From positions 236,501-300,500 of the forward strand of contig NZ_FNWL01000003.1 of NCBI RefSeq assembly GCF_900108095.1: 64,000 nt of DNA, written 5' to 3'. The notes under the pieces are model-generated. The model had not been told where the DNA came from, did not search any database, and saw only the letters and a list, made by a program, of their open reading frames with translations. This document shows, in pieces, positions 43,696 to 52,566 of this stretch (positions are counted from its first letter, which is position 1; the number at the start of each line of letters is the position of its first letter). The DNA comes from Natronorubrum sediminis. GTDB lineage: Archaea; Halobacteriota; Halobacteria; Halobacteriales; Natrialbaceae. The position numbers and the translations under genes are program-made.

Positions 43696-44766
43696 TTAGC
43701 TTTGAATCTCGTTGTGTCGCTGCTCTAACTCCTCTTGCAACGGAACGATGTCGGACCAGTCGATCCAGACGAGGTCGTCCGGGTCTTCGGTGTACTCCGC
43801 GCGTTCAGTGATCTCTTCGGGAGGGTCCTCGAGCGGAACGGGGTATTTGTGAGTTTGTGCCAGTTCGACGGCGTTCTCGCGTTCGTAGATAAAGTCGAGA
43901 AGATCGTACACCTCCTCTTTCATGTCGCTTTCCTCGACGATGGAGAACGCGGTCGACCACGTGATACACCCCTCCTCTGGTATAACGTACTCGACCGGGT
44001 AGCCGTCCTCCTGAAGGTTCTCCGCACGTCCGCCCCACCCTTCGGAAACGGCGGCCTGTTCCTCTCGGAGCAACCGCATGAACTCGTCGCCGGCGGTCCA
44101 GTAGGTGAACACGTTCTCGTGTTGGTCTTCCATCTCTGCGACGGCGTCCTCGTAGAGGTCGTCGTCGTTCGCGGCCTCCGCGATGTCGTATCCGAGGCTC
44201 GCGCACGAATTTCCGAACCGCGAAACGGCGCTGTCCTGGAGCGTCAATTCGCCGTCGTACTCCTCGTCTTTCATATCTTCCCACGACGAGATATCGCCGT
44301 GTTCGGTGTTGTAGATCAACCCCTGAGTCGAAATGTAATAAAAAATTCCGTAGGGATTGTCGTCAACGAGCGGTGCAGACTGCCAGGCGTCGTCCACGTT
44401 GTCGTAGTTCGGGACTCGATCGACGTCGATCTCCGCGAAGAGACCCTCGTCGTGCTCGAGTCGGTTGAGTTCGTATGCCCACGATACTAAGTTCGCGAAG
44501 TCGAAGTCGTTCGGATTGGCTGCGATGAGTTCGACCATCTCGGCGTCGTCCGCGACTTCCTGGTGTGTGACGTCGATCCCGCTATCTGCGCTCCACTCTT
44601 CGAACAGTTCGCGTTCGGCGTCCTGCGTGATTCCACCGCGGCTAATGTATCCGAGCGTGTCGTCGTCGCTGCCCCCCAGACACCCCGCAACGGCGGCTCC
44701 CGCGACGACGCTGCCCGTCTGAAGCACCTGTCTCCTCGTCGGTTGTTGAATGGTATTGTCTACCAT
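43696..44766 (-). CDS. PotD-like solute-binding lipoprotein, paralogue 3
   Basis: A 356-residue Tat lipoprotein (PTRRQVLQTG; Cys29 in AVAGC). The DTLGYISRGGITQDAEREL segment, TYWTAGDEFMRLLREEQ, SEGWGGR and EYVIPEEGC are nearly the same as in paralogue 1, making these two the closest pair. It lies convergent to the SDR and divergent from the LvaB-like gene, inside the proposed 4-hydroxy acid module, so it may capture that substrate. A TATA-like box (44791-44798) precedes it. Confidence 0.88.
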   Translation of the reverse strand: MVDNTIQQPTRRQVLQTGSVVAGAAVAGCLGGSDDDTLGYISRGGITQDAERELFEEWSADSGIDVTHQEVADDAEMVELIAANPNDFDFANLVSWAYELNRLEHDEGLFAEIDVDRVPNYDNVDDAWQSAPLVDDNPYGIFYYISTQGLIYNTEHGDISSWEDMKDEEYDGELTLQDSAVSRFGNSCASLGYDIAEAANDDDLYEDAVAEMEDQHENVFTYWTAGDEFMRLLREEQAAVSEGWGGRAENLQEDGYPVEYVIPEEGCITWSTAFSIVEESDMKEEVYDLLDFIYERENAVELAQTHKYPVPLEDPPEEITERAEYTEDPDDLVWIDWSDIVPLQEELEQRHNEIQS

Positions 44767-44790
44767 ACTACTCGTTCCTCACTAGTGGCC

Positions 44791-44798
44791 TATATTAA
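44791..44798 (-). promoter_or_regulatory. TATA box of PotD-like paralogue 3
   Basis: TTAATATA on the minus strand, 25-32 nt before the ATG at 44766, giving a leaderless or nearly leaderless mRNA. Confidence 0.5.
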
Positions 44799-44950
44799 TC
44801 CTCTTATTGCAACCGTCGTCACAGAACGAATACTAACCGATACGGCTAATAAGATAAAATCGGCGGTCCACACAATTGAAGATGAGGCCACAGTCGAACA
44901 GACAACCGGGCGAAACATCTTTTTAGGTGCCAATGGATTGTTGCGAAAGA

Positions 44951-45406
44951 ATGCCACACTTACAGCCAGCACACGTGCTCGAGGAGTTCGCATCGTTCCT
45001 GCAGAACGATGTCAGAGCGGAGATCGACGACGAGTTCGTCGACGGACAGGTGGGATCGATGTCGAGTACGATGCGATATCTTTCACGACAACTGCGGCAG
45101 AAACACGAGATAACGGTTCGACAACGCGATTCGCTGCTCGAGGGACTCGCGGCCATCGAACAAGACTGCGACGACCCAGCAGTCGTCGAATCGGTTGCGG
45201 CCGCCCAGGAACGAATCGAGAGGACGCCTGCAGAAGAGAGCACCGAACTGGAAACCGTCCTCGTTTCGACGTGCAACGACGTCCTCGAGACGATCGACGC
45301 GGAACTCGAGGGCGACGACGCCGGGTCAGCGCGGGAGCCGCTGTACGACTTCTTGCGGGTCCGCGTCGAGGGCCAACTCGAGATGCTCGGACGTGATGCA
45401 CCATGA
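44951..45406 (+). CDS. LvaB-like small protein (resembles DUF6285), partner of the kinase
   Basis: A 151-residue, mostly helical acidic protein starting at the ATG at 44951 (MPHLQPAHVLEEFASFLQNDV). Its N-terminal helix pattern (AxxVLEEFASFLQNDVRAEI...) followed by SSTMRYLSRQLRQKHE resembles the small DUF6285 proteins that sit directly before APH-type kinases in bacteria; in the levulinate pathway LvaB is such a protein and is needed for LvaA activity. Here it overlaps the kinase gene as ATGA, the same arrangement. The similarity is judged by eye and is moderate. Confidence 0.65.
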   Translation: MPHLQPAHVLEEFASFLQNDVRAEIDDEFVDGQVGSMSSTMRYLSRQLRQKHEITVRQRDSLLEGLAAIEQDCDDPAVVESVAAAQERIERTPAEESTELETVLVSTCNDVLETIDAELEGDDAGSAREPLYDFLRVRVEGQLEMLGRDAP

Positions 45407-46479
45407 CACTCGAGGTCGACGACATCACGGGCGAACTCGCAGCGTATCTCTCGGGTCGGTTGGCCGACGACGACGTGACGGTGACCGACCTCGAGCGCCA
45501 CACGGAGGGATGGTCCCGACAAACGATGTCGTTCACGGCTACCTGGACGGACGACGGCACCGAGCGATCGAAGCGACTCGTCGCACGCGTCGATCCGAGC
45601 TACGAGGAGGATCGAACGTTCGATTATCGCAACGATATCCAGACCGAGTTCGAGACGATGCAGTCGGTGTACGAAGCCGACGTCGACGTTCCCGTTCCGG
45701 AGACGCACTGGTTCGAAGCCGATCAATCGGTGCTCGGTGGTCCGTTTTTCCTGGTCGGCCACCGACACGGGACGGCGCCAGTCACTTGGAATCCGCGGGA
45801 CCGCCAGTCACTGTACGACTCCTGGGATCGCGAGGGTAAGCCTTTGCCGAACCACTTCGTCGACGTCATCGCGAACATCCACGAACTCGATGGCGACGAC
45901 GTCCCCTGTCTCGAGACGAAAGACCCCCAGACGGTCGTCGACGAGACGCTCGCGTTGCAGCGACGAAGTTTCGAGGAGATGAACCTCGTCAACGAACCGG
46001 CGGTGAACGAAGTCATCAGTTGGCTCGAGGCGAACAAGCCAGCGGTTCCCGAAACGACGCTCGTTCACGGCGATTTACGCGTTGGAAATATGTTACTCCA
46101 CGAGGAGTCGATCTCCGCCGTACTCGACTGGGAAATGTCGGCCATCAGCGACCCGATGTTCGATCTGGCCTACTGCTCGCTGAAGTATTTCGCCGGAAAA
46201 CTCGTCGATCCGATCGAGCGACCGAACCTGGCGGGTTCGATCGTCGACCGCGAGTGGTTCTACGACGAGTACGAGAAGCGAACCGGCCGGACGGTCGACC
46301 CGGAACGCCTGCGCTACTGGCAGGTTTTCGGTGCGTTCCGAATGATGAACAGCGGTGTCAGCGGTGCCTACCGATACCACACTGGTGAGAGTGACGACGT
46401 TCGAACTGCGTGGTTCCAGTACATCATTCCCGGGCTGATCGAGGATATGCTCGATCTGATCGAAGCCGATCGAACCTGA
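45403..46479 (+). CDS. APH-fold phosphotransferase (LvaA-like acyl-CoA kinase candidate), copy 1
   Basis: A 358-residue kinase of the aminoglycoside/choline phosphotransferase fold. The catalytic loop is VHGDLRVGNMLL (Asp base, Asn metal ligand), the DFG-equivalent is VLDWEMSAISDP, and the N-terminal lobe contains LVARVDP (Lys replaced by Arg at the usual nucleotide-binding position). In bacteria and mammals this group (LvaA, ACAD10/11 kinase domain) phosphorylates the 4-hydroxyl of 4-hydroxyacyl-CoA. Coupled to the small upstream protein and followed by a ligase. Confidence 0.85.
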   Translation: MTLEVDDITGELAAYLSGRLADDDVTVTDLERHTEGWSRQTMSFTATWTDDGTERSKRLVARVDPSYEEDRTFDYRNDIQTEFETMQSVYEADVDVPVPETHWFEADQSVLGGPFFLVGHRHGTAPVTWNPRDRQSLYDSWDREGKPLPNHFVDVIANIHELDGDDVPCLETKDPQTVVDETLALQRRSFEEMNLVNEPAVNEVISWLEANKPAVPETTLVHGDLRVGNMLLHEESISAVLDWEMSAISDPMFDLAYCSLKYFAGKLVDPIERPNLAGSIVDREWFYDEYEKRTGRTVDPERLRYWQVFGAFRMMNSGVSGAYRYHTGESDDVRTAWFQYIIPGLIEDMLDLIEADRT

Positions 46480-46612
46480 GTCGAGTCGGTATTCTCGGTT
46501 CGCTGGCTGATCGTGTCTCGGTCATTTAGTCGTCGCTTTTGAGCAACGTTGCTCTCCTCGGAGTATCGGTCGCGTCACAACAGCTATTCCGGATGATGTC
46601 AATTGACACCAT

Positions 46613-48139
46613 ATGAGCGGCTTGACAGTCGGCCATGTGGCACGGCGAAACGCGCGGAAGTTTCCGGATCAAGAAGCCACGATCTATCGTTCCGACGGAC
46701 GACGGGTCAGTGCGTACACCTACGAGGAGTTCGAAACGCGCGTGAATCGTGTTGCAAACGGCCTCTCGACTCTCGGTATCGGTGCCGGGGATACGGTCGC
46801 CTTGTACATGAAGAACAACGTCGAGACCCTCGAGTGTTTCGTCGGCGCGATGATGATCGGTGCGCGGCCGGTCGCGGTCAACCACCGATTCAAGGGATCG
46901 GAGGTGCGCTACGTCCTCGACGATAGCGGCCCCACGGTCGCGATACTCGATTCGTTCGGTGCGGAGACGATTTCCGAGATCCACGACGACCCCCTCGTTC
47001 CGGTCGAGACGTTTCTCTACGTCGGCGAGCAGCCACCGCAGTTCACCACACCGTACGAACAATTTCTCGAGGACGCGTCGGACGCCGCTATCGACATCGT
47101 TCCGGACCGTCGCGACCAGGCCGCGCTCATGTACACGAGCGGGACGACCGGCCGACCGAAGGGCTGTCGCTTCACCCACGACACCCTCCTGACCCTTGCG
47201 ACCGATGGCGTCTACGAAGGTGACCACCTCGAGCCCGGCAATCGCCACCTCATCGTCACGCCGTTGTTTCACGTCGGCGCGTTCGTGCCCTTCGTCACCA
47301 ACCTCTACGTCGGCGGGACGACGGTGGTCACCGACGGCTTCGATCCGGAGCGCGTCCTGCAACTGCTCGAGGACGAGTCGATCAACTCCTCGTACTTCGT
47401 GCCGACTCAGAGTCGGCAGCTCCTGTCGGTCGACAATGTCGACGCGTACGACCTCTCGGCGCTCGAGAGCTACGGAACCGGCGCTGCGCCGTCGGGCGCG
47501 GAACTCAAACGCGACGTCATGAAGACCTTCGAGACGGACCTCGTTGAGAGCTTCGGACAGACCGAAGCGTTAGCGACCCGCCTCCCGCCCGAGCGGACGA
47601 TCGAGAAGGCCGACAGCGTCGGCCGTCCATCGTTGAACCTCGAGATGAAGGTCGTCGACGATGACGGAAATCGCCTTCCCCCCGGTGAAGTCGGTCGCGC
47701 GGCGTACAGCGGCCCCACCGTCTTCGACGGCTACCACAACATGCCCGAGAAGACCGACGAGGTATTCGACGACGGCTGGTTCGTCTCGGACGACCGCATC
47801 GAGCGAGACGAAGAGGGGTTCGTCTACTTCGTCGGGCGAGCGGACGACATGATCGTTTCCGGCGGTGAGAACATCCATCCGGCTGAGATCGAGGAAGTCA
47901 TCCACGAACACCCGTCCGTCGACGAGGTTGCGGTGATCGGCGTCCCCGACGAGACGTGGGGCGAACGGGTGAAGGCGGTCGTCGTTCCGGACGCCGATGC
48001 GACGGAACTCCAAGCGGCGGATATTATCTCTCACGTCGAAGAACGGATTGCCGGCTACAAGAAGCCTCGAGCGGTCGAATTCCGGTCCGAACTCCCGCGG
48101 AATCCGACCGGAAAGGTACTCAAAACGGAACTCGAGTGA
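46613..48139 (+). CDS. Class I adenylate-forming acyl-CoA ligase (LvaE-like position)
   Basis: A 508-residue ANL enzyme: LMYTSGTTGRPKGC, ESFGQTEALAT, GWFVSDDRIERDEEG, GRADDMIVSGGENIHPAEIE and PRNPTGKVLK. It is a near-paralogue of the ligases at 8555 and 31774. Its place directly after the kinase gene (133 nt) suggests that it makes the 4-oxo- or 4-hydroxyacyl-CoA on which the SDR and kinases act. A seven-codon ORF at 46593-46616 (MMSIDTI) overlaps the start as ATGA. Confidence 0.9.
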   Translation: MSGLTVGHVARRNARKFPDQEATIYRSDGRRVSAYTYEEFETRVNRVANGLSTLGIGAGDTVALYMKNNVETLECFVGAMMIGARPVAVNHRFKGSEVRYVLDDSGPTVAILDSFGAETISEIHDDPLVPVETFLYVGEQPPQFTTPYEQFLEDASDAAIDIVPDRRDQAALMYTSGTTGRPKGCRFTHDTLLTLATDGVYEGDHLEPGNRHLIVTPLFHVGAFVPFVTNLYVGGTTVVTDGFDPERVLQLLEDESINSSYFVPTQSRQLLSVDNVDAYDLSALESYGTGAAPSGAELKRDVMKTFETDLVESFGQTEALATRLPPERTIEKADSVGRPSLNLEMKVVDDDGNRLPPGEVGRAAYSGPTVFDGYHNMPEKTDEVFDDGWFVSDDRIERDEEGFVYFVGRADDMIVSGGENIHPAEIEEVIHEHPSVDEVAVIGVPDETWGERVKAVVVPDADATELQAADIISHVEERIAGYKKPRAVEFRSELPRNPTGKVLKTELE

Positions 48140-48169
48140 TCGGTCGGGAGTGGGTCTCCTCCGCGGCGT

Positions 48170-49417
48170 TCAGATGAAGTCGAAGAGATGGCCGGCGACG
48201 CGACGTTTTTGAATTTCTTCGGAACCCTCCGTGATGCGGTAGCGCCGGTGATGGCGATAGATATGTTCGAACGGCTTGTGCCGACTGTATCCGACGCCAC
48301 CGTGGACCTGCATCGCGCGGTCTGCTGCTCGACAGACGAGGTCGTTCGCCTTGTAGTTACACATCGCGACGAGTTGGCTGATCGAGGATCCCGACTCGGT
48401 CACCATCTCGCCTTCGTCGTCCAGGAGGCGGGCCGTCTTTCTGATCGTATTACGGAGCATCTCCGCTTCCGTGTGCAGTTCCGCGAGCGGGAACTGGATG
48501 GCCTGTCGCGTCGAGAGCGGTTTCCCCCACGTTTCCCGTTCGTTCGCGTAATCGACGGCCTCGTCGATACAGAACTGCGCGGCACCGAGACTCGCCGCGG
48601 CCTGTCGAATGCGGTTTTCGTGGACGAAAAACTGCGCGATGTGGAGCCCTTGTCCTTCCTCGCCGAGGATCGCCGAATCCGGCACTCGAGCGTCGTCGAT
48701 CGACACTTCGGCGTGGTCGGTCGGCATGTTGAACGTCCACCAGAAGTAGTCGACCTCGAATCCGTCGGTGTCTGTCGGCACCAAAAACGCTGTGATACCG
48801 TCGGAATCACCGTCCTCGCCGCTGGTCCGGGCGAACACGAGGTCGTACTCTGCGGCGTGCATCCCGCTGTTCCAGCGCTTCGCGCCGTTGATGACCCACT
48901 CGTCGCCGTCTTTCTCGGCGGTCGTATCCATCCACGTCGCGTCGCTACCGTGGTCGGGTTCGGTGAGTCCGAAGGCGACACCCGTCTCGCCGGCGATGAC
49001 GTCCTCGATCATCGCCTGTTGTTCGTCAGTTCCGAAGCGAAGTAGAATCTGGGGGAATACGGTATTGCCGACGACCGACGCCTCGTTCTGGAGGACGTTG
49101 TGCAAGCCGATCCCCTTGTTGGCCAGGTGCTCCCGAATCACTGCCATCGCGAAGTTCGAGCCGTCGTCACCGCCGACCGCCTCGGGGAGCGCGAACCGGA
49201 AGAATCCCGCCTCGTCCGCGCGCTCTCGCATCTCCTGGAGGAGTTCTACCCACTCTTCGTCGGGTTCACCACCCGACTCCCAGTCGGTACGCGCATGTTC
49301 CCGACGTTCGTCGAAGTACTGGATGTGTTCTTCCTCGAGTGGTTCGATTTCGGTTTCGATGAATTCGTCGAGGTCGTCTATGTATGATTGTAGCTCTTCG
49401 GATGGGCTAATCTCCAT
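48170..49417 (-). CDS. Acyl-CoA dehydrogenase
   Basis: A 415-residue ACAD: GFFRFALPEAVGGDDGSNFAM, FGLTEPDHGSDATWMD, INGAKRWNSGMHAAEYD, YANERETWGKPLSTRQAIQFPLAE, HGGVGYSRHKPFEHIYRH and ITEGSEEIQKRRVAG with the catalytic Glu. It should be a normal alpha,beta-dehydrogenase. Start chosen at the ATG at 49417; the in-frame TTG three codons upstream is less likely. It reads opposite to its neighbours, convergent with the ligase (30 nt between stops), so it is regulated separately. Confidence 0.9.
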   Translation of the reverse strand: MEISPSEELQSYIDDLDEFIETEIEPLEEEHIQYFDERREHARTDWESGGEPDEEWVELLQEMRERADEAGFFRFALPEAVGGDDGSNFAMAVIREHLANKGIGLHNVLQNEASVVGNTVFPQILLRFGTDEQQAMIEDVIAGETGVAFGLTEPDHGSDATWMDTTAEKDGDEWVINGAKRWNSGMHAAEYDLVFARTSGEDGDSDGITAFLVPTDTDGFEVDYFWWTFNMPTDHAEVSIDDARVPDSAILGEEGQGLHIAQFFVHENRIRQAAASLGAAQFCIDEAVDYANERETWGKPLSTRQAIQFPLAELHTEAEMLRNTIRKTARLLDDEGEMVTESGSSISQLVAMCNYKANDLVCRAADRAMQVHGGVGYSRHKPFEHIYRHHRRYRITEGSEEIQKRRVAGHLFDFI

Positions 49418-49674
49418 GTCGACCAACTTATCCGTACACTACCAAAAAATTACGCTTCTTCTCAATTTGTGTAGTCTCCACGGTCTGCTGTAACGTTTTA
49501 CTAGGACACCCACAGAACGGTTCGCGGTTGGGCCTGAAATGATATACCGCAGCCCAGTAGAGGCCGGAACCGATGGACACCAGCCCGTTAGGGGGTGGCA
49601 CCGACGCAGGCCATTCGCGCGATACGAGAGATTTTATGCATGTATCTGAATGGTAGTGATCGAGGTATCCAAGG

Positions 49675-50790
49675 ATGTCCGACGACCAGACTGATTACTT
49701 CGACCGACTCGTTGATCTCGACGCCCTCGAGGCGTTTTTGGCAGCCCATCTCGGCTCGGCCGACGTCTTCGAGGTCGACCGCCACCCGGGAGGCCATTCG
49801 AACGAGACGCTCTTCGTCACGTGGGACGACCGAAATCTCGTTGTTCGTCGTCCTCCACCAGGCGAGACGGCTGATACGGCACACGATGTGATTCGTAAAT
49901 ACACGGTTCTCGAAGCGCTTCAGGCGACCCACGTTCCCGTCCCGACGACGGTCGTCGCGACCGAAGACCACGACATCATTGGCTCTGATTTCTACGTGAT
50001 GGAGAAACGGGAGGGAGTCGTCATCCGCGACGACGAACCCGATCAGTTCGCTACGCCGACGGATCGAACGCGGTTGGGAACCGAGATGATCGACACGCTC
50101 GCTGCGATTCACACTGTCGACTACGAGACGGTCGGACTCGAGGAATTTGGCCGTCCAGACGGATTTACGCAGCGACAGGTCGACCGCTGGGAACAGCAAT
50201 ACGAGTGGGCGTTCGAGGTGACGGCCGAGGCACGCGAGATTCCTGCGGTTCACGAACTAACCGAGTGGTTACAGGCAAACGTCCCATCGGATCATCCACA
50301 CACGCTGGTTCACGGCGACTACAAGCTCGATAACGTGATGTTCGGGCCGGCCGGGGAACGCAACGCATCCTCGAACGAGCGATCGAGTGATGCCCGCGAG
50401 CAACCGCCGGAACTCGAGGCCGTGCTCGACTGGGAGATGTCGACGATCGGTGACCCGTTTACCGATCTCGGCTGGCTCCTCTCGTACTGGCCCGACGAGG
50501 ACGATGCCACGACGAAAGTCGGCACCGCCGGCGACGCCGAGTATCTGCTCCGAGAGGGGTATCACTCGCGAGCGGAACTCGTCGAGCGCTACGAGCAAGC
50601 GACCGGCTATCGCTTCGAGAACGATCGCTTCTATCGCGCGTTGGCCTACTACAAACTGGGCGGGATCGGCGAGATGTTCTTTCGTCGCCACCTCGAGGGC
50701 AACGCCGACGACGACCACTATCCAATCATGGAAGAGCGGGTTCCAGAAATGGCTCGACGGGCACTGCAAATTATCGACGGTGAGGGCTAA
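49675..50790 (+). CDS. APH-fold phosphotransferase (ACAD11-kinase-like), copy 2
   Basis: A 371-residue kinase. The Gly-rich N-terminal GGHSNETLFVTW, LVVRRPPPGE (Arg in the nucleotide-binding position), catalytic LVHGDYKLDNVMF and VLDWEMSTIGDP are all present. This PPxGE...HGDYKLDN form is that of the ACAD10/11 kinase domain and its bacterial stand-alone relatives, which phosphorylate 4-hydroxyacyl-CoA. Residues 240-260 hold a hydrophilic insert (ERNASSNERSSDAREQ). It is a second, distinct kinase rather than a recent copy of the one at 45403. Confidence 0.87.
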   Translation: MSDDQTDYFDRLVDLDALEAFLAAHLGSADVFEVDRHPGGHSNETLFVTWDDRNLVVRRPPPGETADTAHDVIRKYTVLEALQATHVPVPTTVVATEDHDIIGSDFYVMEKREGVVIRDDEPDQFATPTDRTRLGTEMIDTLAAIHTVDYETVGLEEFGRPDGFTQRQVDRWEQQYEWAFEVTAEAREIPAVHELTEWLQANVPSDHPHTLVHGDYKLDNVMFGPAGERNASSNERSSDAREQPPELEAVLDWEMSTIGDPFTDLGWLLSYWPDEDDATTKVGTAGDAEYLLREGYHSRAELVERYEQATGYRFENDRFYRALAYYKLGGIGEMFFRRHLEGNADDDHYPIMEERVPEMARRALQIIDGEG

Positions 50791-50863
50791 CACGACGGGC
50801 ACGTCGATCCGCCACTGGCTGACTCGCGGCGTTCTCGAACTACCACTTCCCTCTACATCTCGT

Positions 50864-50925
50864 CCGATCCCGCTGCAGATCGTTCCCAACGAACCCGATC
50901 CCGCTGCAGATCGTTCCCAACGAAC
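50864..50925. repeat. Perfect 31-bp tandem duplication
   Basis: Two identical head-to-tail units (50864-50894 and 50895-50925), each beginning CCGATCCCGCTGCAGATCGT. Only two copies, no spacer, so not a CRISPR. Confidence 0.9.
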
Positions 50926-50976
50926 GACCGGTATCGCGTCTCAACGGGGTTCCGTCGCGAGCAATTAGTGGTTCTT

Positions 50977-51040
50977 AGACCACCATCCCAACGTCAGCGG
51001 CGCTGTTTTTCAGACCACTATCCCAACGCGGCGCTGTTTT
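50977..51040. repeat. Imperfect tandem duplication
   Basis: AGACCACCATCCCAACG... (50977) is repeated as AGACCACTATCCCAACG... (51012). Both units continue through GCGGCGCTGTTTT, differing by a short indel. The T-run at each end resembles haloarchaeal terminators. Confidence 0.7.
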
Positions 51041-51195
51041 CGAGAGGTGGGACAGTGTACACGGACAAACGTTACCTCCCGAGGTGGAAACGTGTTACAG
51101 AATAACAGTAGCTGCCGACGAGTTTGCAGTCGAATCAGCCGTCTCCAATTCCGGTCTGCGAACGCTCGAGACGATAGTTGCATCTCCTATTGGCG

Positions 51196-52293
51196 TCACC
51201 CTGCCATCACGTCGTTGACCCGCTCCGTAATCTCATCCAGGTTCGAAATCATCGAGTCCCAGTCGATCCAGAGGAGGTCGTCAGGATCCTCGACGTACTC
51301 GAATAGTTCAGTCAACTCGTCTGACGGATCTTCCATGGCCATCGGGTAGTTGTGGCTGGTGCTCAACTCGACGGCTCTATCTGGCTCGTAGAGCCAGTCC
51401 AGGAGGTCGTAGACGTGTTCTTGGTTCTCGCTCTCTTGAGTTATCACGAAGTAGTTCGTGTGGGCGACTGCGCCTTCGTCGGGGATGACGTACTCAGTGT
51501 CCATCCCTTCCTCGTTTAACACCTGCACACGCCCGCCCCACGCCGAGGACGCGTAGGCCTGTTCCTCTCGCATCCACTGCATGAATTGGTCACCGGCGTC
51601 CCAGTAATTGAAGACGTACTCGTTCTGTTCTTCCATCTCATCGAAGACGTCTTCGAACATATCCTCGTCTTCGAAGACTTCGCCGACGTCGTACTCGAGC
51701 GCAGCACAACAGTTCCCGAACCGAGTCGGCGGTGATCCGAACAGCGCGACGTGACCCGCGAGATCGTCGTCTTTGAGATCGTCCCAGGACGTAATCTCGT
51801 CGACGTGTTCTTGGTTGTAGCCGATCCCTTGAGAGGACATGTAGTAGAATATCGCGTCGTCTTCTCCATCGATCGGTGGCGCCTCCTTCCACTGGTCCTG
51901 GACGTTTTCCTCGTAGTTTGGAATCTCGCCAGTATCGATTTCGTCGAACAGTTCGCCGTCGTGTTCGAGTCGCTCTAACGCCAGTCCGAACTGCGCCGGG
52001 TTCGTAAAGTCGAACTCACCTGGATTTTCCGCGATGAGATTGATCATCTCGGTGTCGTCGGCCGCTTCCTGGTGTTGGACATCGATTCCACTGTCCTCGC
52101 TCCACTCTTCGAACATCTCTCGCTCGGCATCTTGAGTCGTCCCACCGCGACTAATGTATCTAAGCGTGTCATCGTCACCACCCATACAGCCGGCAAGGCC
52201 AATCCCTGAAACTACCGCACCCGTTTGCAGGACCCGTCGTCGAGTCGTTCCCCGCCCGTCGTCGGAACCCTGTCTCTTGTTAATCTGTGTCAT
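51196..52293 (-). CDS. PotD-like solute-binding lipoprotein, paralogue 4
   Basis: A 365-residue Tat lipoprotein (TTRRRVLQTG; Cys36 in GLAGC). DTLRYISRGGTTQDAEREMF, NYWDAGDQFMQWMREEQ, SAWGGR and EYVIPDEGA match the other paralogues. The ATG at 52293 lies 22-34 nt from a TATA-like box (52315-52327); the longer frame would read through that promoter. It stands between the kinase and the LLM gene and reads away from the LLM. Confidence 0.88.
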   Translation of the reverse strand: MTQINKRQGSDDGRGTTRRRVLQTGAVVSGIGLAGCMGGDDDTLRYISRGGTTQDAEREMFEEWSEDSGIDVQHQEAADDTEMINLIAENPGEFDFTNPAQFGLALERLEHDGELFDEIDTGEIPNYEENVQDQWKEAPPIDGEDDAIFYYMSSQGIGYNQEHVDEITSWDDLKDDDLAGHVALFGSPPTRFGNCCAALEYDVGEVFEDEDMFEDVFDEMEEQNEYVFNYWDAGDQFMQWMREEQAYASSAWGGRVQVLNEEGMDTEYVIPDEGAVAHTNYFVITQESENQEHVYDLLDWLYEPDRAVELSTSHNYPMAMEDPSDELTELFEYVEDPDDLLWIDWDSMISNLDEITERVNDVMAG

Positions 52294-52314
52294 CGTATTC
52301 TCTTCTTTGGGGGA

Positions 52315-52327
52315 CCATAATAAATAA
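52315..52327 (-). promoter_or_regulatory. TATA box of PotD-like paralogue 4
   Basis: TTATTTATTATGG on the minus strand, 22-34 nt before the ATG at 52293. Confidence 0.5.
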
Positions 52328-52374
52328 TTTGGATGATTTACGGGTGAATCTCTCGGGTAATTAGAATAGGTCAC

Positions 52375-52458
52375 TAAAAGCGGTCGTCGCCTCCGAACAC
52401 AGCACGTGACTCACGATAAAAGCGGTCGTCGCCTCCGAACACAGCACGTAACTCACGA
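52375..52458. repeat. 42-bp tandem duplication between divergent genes
   Basis: Two head-to-tail 42-bp units (52375-52416 and 52417-52458) differ at one base (GCACGTGAC versus GCACGTAAC). Each begins TAAAAGCGGTCGTCGCCTCC. It lies in the divergent promoter region of paralogue 4 and the LLM gene, and could double a regulator site. Confidence 0.9.
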
Positions 52459-52566
52459 CCGCAATTGAACCCTCTTCGGAGTGACTTCCGACCAACGACG
52501 TTCAGTTTAAGGAAGTATTCCTCGGCGGTACTATTATCTTTCTACCTGTCGTTAGTCTGCTCGAAC

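Larger units (their letters stand above)
50791..51195. other. Convergent intergenic region with two tandem repeats
   Basis: About 400 nt between convergent genes, with no gene. It holds a perfect 31-bp tandem duplication (50864) and an imperfect duplication of about 30 bp (50977) whose units end in CGCTGTTTT, a possible transcript-end signal. The 15-mer CAGCGGCGCTGTTTT occurs here and again at about 61816. Confidence 0.55.

Noticed and set aside
50864-52458. Possible CRISPR array from the clustered direct repeats
   Set aside because: Each repeat is only a two-copy head-to-tail duplication without spacers, and there are no cas genes.
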